DNA from: Carbonactinospora thermoautotrophica
Lineage (GTDB): Bacteria; Actinomycetota; Actinomycetes; Streptomycetales; Carbonactinosporaceae
Direction of reading: 5' to 3'
Assembly: GCF_001543895.1 (NCBI RefSeq)
Contig: NZ_JYIJ01000014.1
Coordinates: 248,001-312,000, forward strand
Length of the DNA: 64,000 nucleotides
Shown: piece after piece, positions 35,168 through 42,939 of the stretch
Layout: each line of letters begins with the position of its first letter
Numbering within the stretch: the stretch's first letter is position 1
Notes under the pieces: model-generated
Told to the model about the DNA's origin: nothing
What the model saw: the letters and a program-made list of their open reading frames with translations, nothing else
Database searches by the model: none
Position numbers and translations under genes: made by a program

Positions 35168-35554
35168 TCAGACGCCGGCGGGTAGCTGCTGGGCCAGGAC
35201 GAAGCCGCCCATGACGATGCCGAGCCAGCCGAAGCCCTTGCACAGCAGCTGTTCGGGGATGCGCCCGGCCAGCCGCCCGCCGGCGAGGCTGCCGGTGATC
35301 GCGGCGGCGGTGACGGCCATGCCGGCCGTACCGAAGATCAGCCCGGTGCGCCAGCGCACTCGCCCGGTCCGGGCGTGGATGATCGCCCCGGCGGCGCTGG
35401 TGACCCCGATGGCGAACAGCGACGTGGCGATGGCCTGCTTGGCGTCGAGCCCGGCCAGGTGGACCAGGATCGGCACGGTCAGGATCGACCCGCCGCCGAG
35501 CACACCGAGCGCCAGCCCGATGAACACGGCGGCGGCGAGGGTGAGCGCGAGCAT
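35168..35554 (-). pseudogene. TauE/SafE-family sulfite exporter, internally deleted
   Basis: Encodes 128 residues where the family has ~250. The N-terminal half is normal (LALTLAAAVFIGLALGVLGGGSIL, LAGLDAKQAIATSLFAIGVTSAAGAI, GRVRWRTGLIFG). After AGGRLAGRIPEQLL, residue ~88, it jumps directly to a family C-terminus, GFGWLGIVMGGFVLAQQLPAG. About 110 residues (three to four membrane helices) are missing in frame. It is probably non-functional as an exporter. It is the last gene of the persulfide locus and overlaps the end of the broken rhodanese reading frame. Confidence 0.75.
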
Positions 35555-36140
35555 GTCGCCCACCTGCGGCCATCGGTGAGGGCGGCCACGACGCTGCCGA
35601 GGTCGGCGCGGGGGCCGCGGTTGTAGGGCAGCTTGGCCAGCAGCATCCCCATCGCGCAGGTGTTGGTGAGTGCGGCGAAAGTCAGCCCGGCGCCGACGAA
35701 CCCGGTGATCCACTTCGCCGCCGGGAACACCACGCTGGCCAGGACCGCGGCCAGCACGGTCGAGCCGGCCACCAGCCGGACCTGGCGTTCCAGGGTCCAG
35801 CGGGGGCGGCCGCGCCGAACCGGGGCGCCGGCGGCCTGCCAGGCGCTGATCCCTCCGTCGAGCACCCGCAGGTTGGGCAGGCCGGTGGCGGCCAGGGCCT
35901 TTGGGCCTGCCCGGCGCGCTGCCCGGAGACGAGTACCACCTGCTCGTCGAGGTGGGACCGCAGCTCGGCGCAGTGCTCGCGCAGCAGGTCCAGCGGCACG
36001 TGGTAGGAGCCGGGGATGTGGGCGCTGTCGAACTCCCCCGGGGCGCGCACGTCGATCAGCCGCAGGGTGTTGCCGAACTCGGCCAGCTGCCGCAACGCCG
36101 CCGCGTCGATCCTGGCTGGGGTGTTGGTGGAGGTACTCAC
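35479..36140 (-). pseudogene. Rhodanese + DUF2892 membrane protein, frameshifted and lacking the active-site Cys
   Basis: A YgaP-like sulfurtransferase gene broken in two ways. Residues 1-74 read as a normal rhodanese (LIDVRAPGEFDSAHIPGSYHVPLDLL) to EQVVLVSGQRAGQAQ. The expected active-site VLVCRSGQRAGQA has lost the Cys-Arg codons (6 bp), and a 1-bp deletion near 35901 then shifts the frame. The second frame continues LDGGISAWQAAG and the DUF2892 two-helix part (LVAGSTVLAAVLASVVFPAAKWITGFVGAGLTF, NTCAMGMLLAKLPYN). The loss of the persulfide-carrying Cys alone would abolish activity. It lies between the MBL-rhodanese and truncated TauE genes. Confidence 0.8.
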
Positions 36141-36171
36141 ATGTTCGCGTTCTCCTTACTTCTCTTCTCTT

Positions 36172-37575
36172 TTACTTCTCCTGGTTTCCGGGGACGATGG
36201 GCAGGCCGGCGTCGGCGGCCTTGGCGTAGTCGTCGTCGATGTGCACCACCTGCCGCCTGGCGCGGGCGAGCAGGCTGGCGGCGGCCGCAGCGCGGTAGCC
36301 GGAGCCGCAGTGCACCCACACCACCCCGGCCGGTACCTCCTCCAGGCGGCCGGGCAGCTCGGGCAGCGGGATGTGCACCGCGCCGTCGATGTGGCTCTCG
36401 CGCCACTCGTTACCCATCCGCACGTCCAGCACCACGTCGGGGGCCGGCAGCCTGTGCGGCGGGCGGCCGGCGCGGGCGGCGGCCAGCTCCGTGAACGTGG
36501 CGGTGGTCAGCTCACCCAGCCGCGCGGCGTCACCGCCGGCCCACTGCTCCGGGTCGCCGGTGGCCGCGGCGGCGGGGCGGTCGATGCCGATGCGGGCCAG
36601 TTCCCGCTGGGCGGCGGTGACCTGCTCGGCCGACTCCCCCAGCAGGGTGATCGGCGCGCCCCACGGGACCATCCACCCAAGCCAGGTCGACATCGGCCCG
36701 TCCAGGCCGAAGCTCAGCGTGCCGGTCAGGTGCCGGCGGGCGAACGCCTTACGCGAGCGCAGGTCCACCACCCACTCCCCGGCCTCGATCCGCTCGCGCA
36801 GTTCCCGCGGCTCGGCACGGCGCACCGGGGTGAGGTCGATCAGCTCGGCGCCGGCGGCGTTACGCACCCCCATGTGGGCGTAGTAGGCGGGGTAGGCGTC
36901 CAACCCGGCCAGGATGGTGGCGACGAAGTCGTCGGCCTCCAGCCGCAGCGCCGGGTTCACAGTCTTCTCCTGCCCGATGGTCGACGCCTGGGCATCGAAC
37001 TGCGTCGCCGAGCAGAAACTGCCGAAGCCGTGCGTCGGCCACACCTGCGCCCCATCCGGCAGCAGGTCGGCCAGCCGCCGCGCCGACGCGTGCTGGGCGC
37101 GGGCCAGGGTCTCGGCGTGCTCCTTGCCCAGCAGGTCGGGGCGGCCGGTGGTGCCGAACAGCAGCGACCCGCCGGTGAACACCCCCACCGGCCCGTCCGG
37201 GCCGTGCAGCACGTACGACACGTGGTGGAAGGTGTGCCCCGGGGTGGCCACCACACCCAGCCGGATCCGCTCTGACACCGTGATCTCGTCGCCGTCGGCC
37301 ACCGGCACCCGGTCGAAGGCCACCTTCTCGGCCGCGGCCACCAGGTAGGCCGCCCCGGTCAGCTTGGCCAGGGCCAGCCCGCCGGAGACGTAGTCGTTGT
37401 GCAGGTGGGTTTCGGCCACGTGGGTGATGCGCACCCCCAGCCGGCCGGCCAGCGCCAGCACCCGGTCGATGTCACGCTGCGGGTCGACCACCACCGCGAC
37501 CTGCCCGTCGTGGGCCAGATAGCTGCGATCCCCCAGGGATGAGGTCTCCACCACCTCGACATGGATCGTCGTCAT
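36172..37575 (-). CDS. MBL-fold persulfide dioxygenase fused to rhodanese domains (CstB-like)
   Basis: A 467-residue sulfide-detoxification enzyme. The metallo-beta-lactamase domain (1-~245) has the ethylmalonic-ETHE1/persulfide dioxygenase motif VAETHLHNDYVSGG (~53-66), GHTFHHVSY, FTGGSLLFGTTGRPDLLG and VWPTHGFGSFC. A degenerate rhodanese-like domain (~255-345) lacks Cys, and a C-terminal rhodanese (~365-460) has the intact VHCGSGYRA loop with catalytic Cys near residue 432. It should oxidise persulfide to sulfite and transfer sulfur to thiosulfate. Two CstR-type operators lie upstream at 37711-37767. Confidence 0.92.
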   Translation of the reverse strand: MTTIHVEVVETSSLGDRSYLAHDGQVAVVVDPQRDIDRVLALAGRLGVRITHVAETHLHNDYVSGGLALAKLTGAAYLVAAAEKVAFDRVPVADGDEITVSERIRLGVVATPGHTFHHVSYVLHGPDGPVGVFTGGSLLFGTTGRPDLLGKEHAETLARAQHASARRLADLLPDGAQVWPTHGFGSFCSATQFDAQASTIGQEKTVNPALRLEADDFVATILAGLDAYPAYYAHMGVRNAAGAELIDLTPVRRAEPRELRERIEAGEWVVDLRSRKAFARRHLTGTLSFGLDGPMSTWLGWMVPWGAPITLLGESAEQVTAAQRELARIGIDRPAAAATGDPEQWAGGDAARLGELTTATFTELAAARAGRPPHRLPAPDVVLDVRMGNEWRESHIDGAVHIPLPELPGRLEEVPAGVVWVHCGSGYRAAAAASLLARARRQVVHIDDDYAKAADAGLPIVPGNQEK

Positions 37576-37623
37576 CGTCGTCTGCCTTTCGCTTGATCGT
37601 TGTCGTTCGGTGATCGCCAGCGG

Positions 37624-37695
37624 TCAGCGGCCGCTGCCCCGCTCCAGCGGGAGACCAGCGCCCTGCCAGGCCTGGGTGCCGCCGGCCAGCGACCA
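37624..37695 (-). pseudogene. C-terminal scrap of a rhodanese gene
   Basis: The minus strand reads WSLAGGTQAWQGAGLPLERG, then stop (37624-37626), the typical end of a rhodanese domain (V.LEGGTQAWQAAGLPV..G). Nothing upstream continues it: the operators at 37711 follow within ~20 bp. It indicates that another rhodanese gene once stood between the MBL-rhodanese gene and its promoter. Confidence 0.55.
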
Positions 37696-37710
37696 TGCCG
37701 TCGCTCCGGC

Positions 37711-37767
37711 ATACCCCCGGGGGTATATCTGGGGCAGGCTGCCCAATTCTTATGCCCCCGGGGGTAT
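37711..37767. promoter_or_regulatory. Two CstR/CsoR-type operators in front of the persulfide operon
   Basis: ATACCCCCGGGGGTAT (37711-37726) is a perfect 16-bp palindrome. A second copy, ATGCCCCCGGGGGTAT (37752-37767), differs by one base. Their centres are 41 bp apart, about four helical turns, so two repressor tetramers could bind the same face. They are the classical CsoR-family operator form and lie between the cstR gene and the genes it should control. Confidence 0.85.
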
Positions 37768-37836
37768 TCACGAGGTGGACTGGTGGTCGCGCCGTGGCTG
37801 ACAGGCCCGCCCCGCCAGGCAGGACGAACCGTCAGC

Positions 37837-38106
<270 letters not shown>

Positions 38107-38113
38107 TCACCTC

Positions 38114-38149
38114 CGCACCCAATATACCCCCAGGGGTATATTGGGTGCG
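38114..38149. promoter_or_regulatory. 36-bp near-perfect palindrome holding the cstR operator
   Basis: Positions 38114-38130 and 38133-38149 are exact complements, leaving a 2-bp centre (CA). The core ATACCCCCAGGGGTAT (38124-38139) is a CsoR-type operator. The flanking AATATA/TATATT could serve as a -10 element in either direction. It lies 13 bp upstream of the cstR start. Confidence 0.8.
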
Positions 38150-38346
38150 TGAAGCCCCTCACACCTGATGAGCAGGCGCACCCGCATGACGAGACGAACA
38201 AAGCCGGCATGCCCAAGTCTGGGTGCTCTCGGTGTCCCTCATGCTGCGTCCCTCATGCTGCGCTGTTCCTGGACGTCTGGTCACCCGGAGTTGCTTTGCC
38301 CCTGGCCGGAGCTTCGAGAGCATCGGGTCGGCGCGTGAGGCGGTAG
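38149..38346 (+). CDS. Possible small Cys-rich protein divergent from cstR
   Basis: A 65-codon frame beginning with GTG 38149 at the edge of the palindrome, with no ribosome-binding site (it would be leaderless). It reads VKPLTPDEQAHPHDETNK, then GCSRCPSCC, a dense Cys cluster. A 14-bp tandem duplication (TCCCTCATGCTGCG at 38235-38248 and 38249-38262) lies just after the cluster. The Cys cluster next to a persulfide-sensing operator is suggestive, but coding quality is weak after residue 40. Treat it as a candidate only. Confidence 0.25.
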   Translation: MKPLTPDEQAHPHDETNKAGMPKSGCSRCPSCCVPHAALFLDVWSPGVALPLAGASRASGRRVRR

Positions 38347-38347
38347 G

Positions 38348-38905
38348 GTGCCCGGCATGGCGCAGGGCACCCACGGAACCGACGCCGACCTGGTAGAGCT
38401 GGTCGACGATCAGGGCAGCCCTGCCGGTGAGATCCCCAAGCTGGCCGCGCACCAGCCCCCGGGCGCGCTGCACCGCGCCTTCTCGGTGTTCCTCTTCGAC
38501 CTGTCCGGCCGCCTGCTGCTGCAGAAGCGGGCCGCCGGCAAGTACCACTCGCCGGGGTTGTGGAGCAACACCTGCTGCGGCCACCCGTGGCCGGGGGAGG
38601 ATCCGGCGGTCGCCGCCGCGCGGCGCCTCCGCGAGGAGCTGGGTGTGGATGCCGGGCCGCTCATGGCCGCAGGACTGGTCAGCTACCAGGTCACCGACCC
38701 GGTGTCGGGCCTGGTCGAGCACGAGTGGAACCACCTGTTCGTGGGTCGTGTGGTCCAGGAACCGGAACCAGACCCCGCGGAGGTCGCCGAGTACGCGTTC
38801 GTGCCCCTCGACGGCCTTGCGCGGTTCGTCGAGACCCACCGCGTGAGCGCCTGGTTCCCGGTCGTGTGGCAGGCTGTCACCCCCGCCCTGGAGTACCTGC
38901 CCTGA
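38348..38905 (+). CDS. idi: Isopentenyl-diphosphate delta-isomerase, type I
   Basis: Interconverts IPP and DMAPP for isoprenoid synthesis (cytosolic, Mg/Mn/Zn-dependent Nudix-type fold). A 185-residue protein with the type I motifs: HRAFSVFLFD, the catalytic Cys in NTCCGHPWPGE (~73-83), AARRLREELGV (Nudix-like Glu box, ~89-99) and the second metal-binding Glu in EHEWNHLFVG (~120-129). GTG 38348 has GAGG 7 nt upstream; ATG 38357 is possible. No other isoprenoid gene is adjacent. A terminator follows. Confidence 0.95.
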   Translation: MPGMAQGTHGTDADLVELVDDQGSPAGEIPKLAAHQPPGALHRAFSVFLFDLSGRLLLQKRAAGKYHSPGLWSNTCCGHPWPGEDPAVAAARRLREELGVDAGPLMAAGLVSYQVTDPVSGLVEHEWNHLFVGRVVQEPEPDPAEVAEYAFVPLDGLARFVETHRVSAWFPVVWQAVTPALEYLP

Positions 38906-38933
38906 GCGTGGGCCGGGAGGTGACCCGGAAGAG

Positions 38934-38967
38934 CGGATCCCGCTGACAGGCCGTCCGCCGGGATCCG
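38934..38967 (+). terminator. Terminator hairpin after idi
   Basis: CGGATCCCG (38934-38942) and CGGGATCCG (38959-38967): a perfect 9-bp stem with a 16-nt loop, 29 bp after the idi stop and upstream of the hydrogenase promoter region. Confidence 0.65.
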
Positions 38968-39182
38968 AAGCGGGCGGGGACGCCGGTCTTCCCCGGTTCA
39001 CACCACCTGGCGGTGAGGCGTCGCCCCGCCGCCACCGCACCACACGGTCGGCGACCCACCAGGAAACGGGCCCTATGTGTCGCTCACACTTACCTGCCGA
39101 GCCCGGGGGTGATACACCCGAAAAGTCAAAGTTTGTCGATAGCGCGGTCGCGTGTGCCGCCCGCCGGGTGGAGGTGGTCCTC
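38968..39182 (+). promoter_or_regulatory. Hydrogenase operon promoter region
   Basis: About 215 bp between the idi terminator and the hydrogenase small subunit. It contains GGGTG-ATA-CACCC (39105-39117) followed by an A-rich stretch (CGAAAAGTCAAAG), the most promoter-like part of the gap. No sigma-54 type (GG-N10-GC with TGGCA) element is evident. Confidence 0.35.
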
Positions 39183-40250
39183 ATGGCGATGACGGAACCG
39201 CAAACGCAGGCCGCCGAGGAAACCGAACGCACCATTCACATCCTGTGGATCAACGCCGGGCTGAGCTGCGACGGCGACTCGGTCGCGCTCACGGCGGCGA
39301 CGCAACCGACGATCGAGGAGATCGCGCTGGGCGGCCTACCGGGACTGCCCAAGGTCGCGATGCACTGGCCGCTCATCGACTTCGAGAGCGGCCCTTCGCA
39401 GGGCGCGGACACCTTCATCGAGTGGTTCTTCAAGGCCGACCGCGGCGAGCTGGAGCCGTTCGTCCTGGTGATCGAGGGGTCGGTCCCGAACGAGTCGATC
39501 AAGCGTGAGGGCTACTGGTGCGGGTTCGGCAACAACCCCGAGACCGGGCAGCCGATGACCACCAGCGAGTGGATCGACCGGCTCGCGCCCAAGGCACTGG
39601 CCGTGCTCGCGGCCGGTACCTGCGCCACCTACGGCGGCATCCACGCGATGGCGGGCAACCCGACGGGCGCGATGGGTGTCCCGGACTACCTGGGCTGGAA
39701 CTGGAGGTCCAAGGCGGGCATCCCGATCGTGTGCGTGCCGGGCTGCCCGATCCAGCCGGACAACCTGTCCGAGACGATCCTGTACCTGCTGTACCAGGCG
39801 AGCGGCCAGGCCCCGATGATCCCGCTGGACGAGCGGCTGCGCCCGACCTGGCTGTTCAGCCAGACGGTGCACGAGGGGTGCGACCGGGGGGGCTACTACG
39901 AGCAGGGCCAGTTCGCCACCGAGTACGGCTCCCCCAAGTGCCTGGTCAAGCTGGGCTGCTGGGGCCCGGTGGTGAAGTGCAACGTGCCCAAGCGCGGCTG
40001 GATGAACGGCATCGGCGGGTGCCCGAACGTGGGCGGCATCTGCATCGCCTGCACGATGCCGGGCTTCCCCGACAAGTTCATGCCGTTCATGGACGAGCCG
40101 CCGGGCGGGCGCGTGTCGACGACGGCGAGCGGGCTGTACGGCGGCCTGATCCGGTCGCTGCGGCGCGTCACCGCGAAGACCGTGGACACCGAGCCGAAGT
40201 GGCGGAAGAAGGGGCGCGAGCTCGTCACCGGCTACCGCCCGACCTGGTGA
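39183..40250 (+). CDS. hhyS: [NiFe]-hydrogenase small subunit, group 1h (high-affinity, oxygen-insensitive type)
   Basis: The electron-transferring Fe-S subunit of an atmospheric-H2-oxidising hydrogenase, 355 residues. ATG 39183 has GGAGGT 6 nt upstream. The proximal-cluster motif reads GLSCDGDSVAL (Cys29, Asp32): an Asp replaces one of the usual Cys, giving the 3Cys-1Asp ligation known for this group from Cupriavidus. The remaining ligands are in GTCATYGGIHAM (~141), CVPGCPIQPDN (~183), CDRGG, CLVKLGCWGPVVKCNV and CPNVGGICIACTMPGFPDK. There is no Tat signal and no C-terminal membrane anchor, as in group 1h. It is the first gene of a 14-gene array. Confidence 0.96.
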   Translation: MAMTEPQTQAAEETERTIHILWINAGLSCDGDSVALTAATQPTIEEIALGGLPGLPKVAMHWPLIDFESGPSQGADTFIEWFFKADRGELEPFVLVIEGSVPNESIKREGYWCGFGNNPETGQPMTTSEWIDRLAPKALAVLAAGTCATYGGIHAMAGNPTGAMGVPDYLGWNWRSKAGIPIVCVPGCPIQPDNLSETILYLLYQASGQAPMIPLDERLRPTWLFSQTVHEGCDRGGYYEQGQFATEYGSPKCLVKLGCWGPVVKCNVPKRGWMNGIGGCPNVGGICIACTMPGFPDKFMPFMDEPPGGRVSTTASGLYGGLIRSLRRVTAKTVDTEPKWRKKGRELVTGYRPTW

Positions 40251-40269
40251 CGAAGGAGGCAGGACACGA

Positions 40270-42066
40270 ATGGTCGAGATCAGGGAGCCGGCGGCCGAGC
40301 CTGGTCAGCTCGTCGAGATGGCCTGGGACCCGATCACCCGGATCGTGGGCAGCCTGGGCATCTACGCGAAGGTCGACTTCAAGAACAAGCGGGTCGCGGA
40401 GTGCTACAGCACCTCCTCGATCTTCCGCGGCTACAGCATCTTCATGAAGGGCAAGGACCCCCGGGACGCGCACTTCATCACCAGCCGGATTTGCGGCATC
40501 TGCGGCGACAACCACGCGACCTGCTCGGTCTACGCCCAGAACATGGCCTACGGGGTGCGCCCACCCCACCTGGGGGAGTGGATCATCAACCTCGGCGAGG
40601 CCGCCGAGTACATGTTCGACCACAACATCTACCAGGAGAACCTGGTCGGGGTGGACTACTGCGAGAAGATGGTCCGCGAGACCAACCCCGGGGTGCTGGC
40701 GCAGGCCGAGCGGACCGAGGCCCCGCACGCCGCCGAGCACGGGTACCGGACGATCGCGGACATCATGCGGTCGCTGAACCCGCTGGAGGGGGAGTTCTAC
40801 CGCGAGGCGCTGCAGATGAGCCGCACCACGCGGGAGATGTTCTGCCTGATGGAGGGGCGGCACGTCCACCCGTCCACCCTGTACCCGGGCGGTGTCGGCA
40901 CGGTCGCGACCGTGCAGCTGTTCACCGACTACCTGACCCGCCTGATGCGGTACGTGGAGTTCCTGAAACGGGTCGTGCCGATGCACGACGACCTGTTCGA
41001 CTTCTTCTACCAGGCACTGCCCGGGTATGAGCAGGTCGGCCAGCGGCGGGTGCTGCTGGGCTGCTGGGGCAGCTTCAACGACCCCGACCACTGCGACTTC
41101 ACCTACGAGCACATGTCCGACTGGGGCCGGCGCATGTTCGTGACGCCGGGGATCATCGTCGACGGCAACCTGCTCACCAATGACCTGGTCGACATCAACC
41201 TGGGCATCCGCATCCTGCTCGGCAGCTCCTACTACGAGGACTGGGAGGACGAGGAGCTGTTCGTCACCGAGGACCCGCTCGGCAACCCCGTCGACCGGCG
41301 CCACCCGTGGAACCAGCACACGATCCCCAAGCCGCAGAAACGGGACTTCACCGGCAAGTACAGCTGGGTGATGTCGCCCCGCTGGTACGACGGGGAGAAG
41401 TACCTGCCGCTGGACACCGGCGGCGGCCCGTTCGCCCGGCTGTGGTCCACCGCGCTGTCGGGCCTGGTGGACATCGGCTACGTGAAAGCGACCGGCGACA
41501 GCGTGGTGATCAACCTGCCGAAGACCGCCACCAAGCCGGAGAAGACCTTCGAGTGGAAGATCCCCCGCCGCGACGGCCAACTGATGAGCAACACGCTGGA
41601 ACGCAACCGCGCCCGCACCTACTTCCAGGCGTACGCGGCGGCCTGCGCGCTGTACTTCGTCGACCAGGCCCTCGCGGAGGTCCGGGCCGGGCACACCAAG
41701 ACCTGGACGCCGTTCACGGTCCCGGACGAGGCGATCAGCTGCGGCTTCACCGAAGCGGTGCGCGGCCTGCTGTCCCACCACATGGTGATCCGCAACGGCA
41801 AGATCGCCAACTACCACCCGTACCCGCCCACCCCGTGGAACGCCAGCGTGCGCGACGTGTACGGCACCCCCGGGCCGTATGAGGACGCGGTGCAGAACAC
41901 CCCGATCTTCGAGGAGAACCCGCCGGAGAACTTCAAAGGCATCGACATCATGCGCACGGTGCGCAGCTTCGACCCGTGCCTGCCGTGCGGGGTGCACATG
42001 TACCTGGGCGGGGGCACGGTGCTGCGCAAGATCCACTCCCCGACCATGTTCCAGACGGGAGGCTAG
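40270..42066 (+). CDS. hhyL: [NiFe]-hydrogenase large subunit, group 1h
   Basis: The catalytic H2-splitting subunit, 598 residues, binding the Ni-Fe(CN)2CO centre through RICGICGDNH (L1, ~74-83) and DPCLPCGVHMYL (L2, ~570-581). The L1 and L2 forms and the short region after the last Cys-x2-Cys-x2-His are typical of the high-affinity actinobacterial enzyme that scavenges atmospheric H2. About 21 residues follow HMYL, a plausible peptide for the protease at 45540. AAGGAGG precedes ATG 40270, 19 bp after hhyS. The long antisense frame over this gene is not real. Confidence 0.97.
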   Translation: MVEIREPAAEPGQLVEMAWDPITRIVGSLGIYAKVDFKNKRVAECYSTSSIFRGYSIFMKGKDPRDAHFITSRICGICGDNHATCSVYAQNMAYGVRPPHLGEWIINLGEAAEYMFDHNIYQENLVGVDYCEKMVRETNPGVLAQAERTEAPHAAEHGYRTIADIMRSLNPLEGEFYREALQMSRTTREMFCLMEGRHVHPSTLYPGGVGTVATVQLFTDYLTRLMRYVEFLKRVVPMHDDLFDFFYQALPGYEQVGQRRVLLGCWGSFNDPDHCDFTYEHMSDWGRRMFVTPGIIVDGNLLTNDLVDINLGIRILLGSSYYEDWEDEELFVTEDPLGNPVDRRHPWNQHTIPKPQKRDFTGKYSWVMSPRWYDGEKYLPLDTGGGPFARLWSTALSGLVDIGYVKATGDSVVINLPKTATKPEKTFEWKIPRRDGQLMSNTLERNRARTYFQAYAAACALYFVDQALAEVRAGHTKTWTPFTVPDEAISCGFTEAVRGLLSHHMVIRNGKIANYHPYPPTPWNASVRDVYGTPGPYEDAVQNTPIFEENPPENFKGIDIMRTVRSFDPCLPCGVHMYLGGGTVLRKIHSPTMFQTGG

Positions 42067-42072
42067 CCCGGC

Positions 42073-42939
42073 ATGGCCGCACGGGACCCCCGGACGGTCG
42101 GAGCCCGGATCGAAGCCCTCCTGGAGGAGCTGGGCGGGATCGCCGACCCGACGGTGCGGGACAAGGCCGAGGAGGTCGCCCGGCTGCTGGTCGAGCTGTA
42201 CGGCACCGGCCTGGAGCGGGTCGTCGCCGCGCTCCACGCGGCCGGCCCCCCGGGGGAGGAGATCCTAGGCGCGCTCACCGGGGACGAGCTGGTGGGCAGC
42301 CTGCTCATGCTGCACGGGCTGCACCCGCGGGATGTGGAGACCCGGGTCCGCCAAGCCCTGGACCAGGTACGGCCCTACCTCGGGTCGCATTCGGGGGGTG
42401 TCGAACTGCTGGGCGTCGACGCGCAGGGGGTGGTGCGCCTGCGCCTGGAGGGCTCCTGCTCGGGATGCCCGTCTTCCACCCTCACCGTCCGGCTGGCGAT
42501 CGAGCAGGCCATCGAGGAGGCCGCACCCGAGGTCACCCGGGTCGAGGTGGAGGGGGTGACCGCCGAGCCGGCCCCCGCACTGCTGCAGATCCAACCCGGC
42601 CCCCCCGACCGGTCCTGGACCCCGCTCGACCTGCCGGACCTGCCCGCCGGCACGGTCACCGCCCGCGAGATCGGGAACGTGCCGCTGGTGCTGTGCCGGC
42701 TGGCCACCGGCTGGTACGCCTACCGGAACGGCTGCCCCGGCTGTGGCTCGACCCTCGGCGAGGCCACCCTCGCCGGGGAGGTGCTCACCTGTCCCGGCTG
42801 CGGCCGCCGGTACGACACGCGGCTCGCCGGCCGGTCGGTGGACGGGCAGGACCTGCACCTGGACCCGATCCCGCTGCTGGCCGAGGGCGGCACGGCCCGG
42901 GTGGCGCTGCCCCAGACGGTCACCGGAGCGCGACCGTGA
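42073..42939 (+). CDS. NifU-domain / Rieske-like fusion protein of the hydrogenase operon
   Basis: 288 residues. The N-terminal ~95 are helical and unique. Residues ~98-165 form a NifU C-terminal-type domain (RPYLGSHSGGVELLGVDAQGVVRLRLEGSCSGCPSSTLT) with the Cys-x2-Cys cluster-binding loop. Residues ~185-280 resemble a Rieske-type domain, but with CPGCGSTL and CPGCGRRYD (four Cys) in place of the 2Cys/2His set, so it probably binds a rubredoxin-like Fe or Zn or an Fe-S cluster. It starts 6 bp after hhyL. It may deliver clusters to, or take electrons from, the small subunit; both roles are inferred. Confidence 0.85.
   Translation: MAARDPRTVGARIEALLEELGGIADPTVRDKAEEVARLLVELYGTGLERVVAALHAAGPPGEEILGALTGDELVGSLLMLHGLHPRDVETRVRQALDQVRPYLGSHSGGVELLGVDAQGVVRLRLEGSCSGCPSSTLTVRLAIEQAIEEAAPEVTRVEVEGVTAEPAPALLQIQPGPPDRSWTPLDLPDLPAGTVTAREIGNVPLVLCRLATGWYAYRNGCPGCGSTLGEATLAGEVLTCPGCGRRYDTRLAGRSVDGQDLHLDPIPLLAEGGTARVALPQTVTGARP

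Noticed and set aside
34212-35573. A 453-codon minus-strand frame across the XRE gene and the TauE fragment
   Set aside because: Its product is low-complexity Arg/Gly; both plus-strand XRE-DUF2690 and minus-strand TauE frames are supported by family motifs.
40225-42237. A 670-codon open frame antisense to the hydrogenase large subunit
   Set aside because: It is a by-product of high third-position GC; the plus-strand protein is conserved with intact L1/L2 motifs and the antisense product has no recognisable feature.
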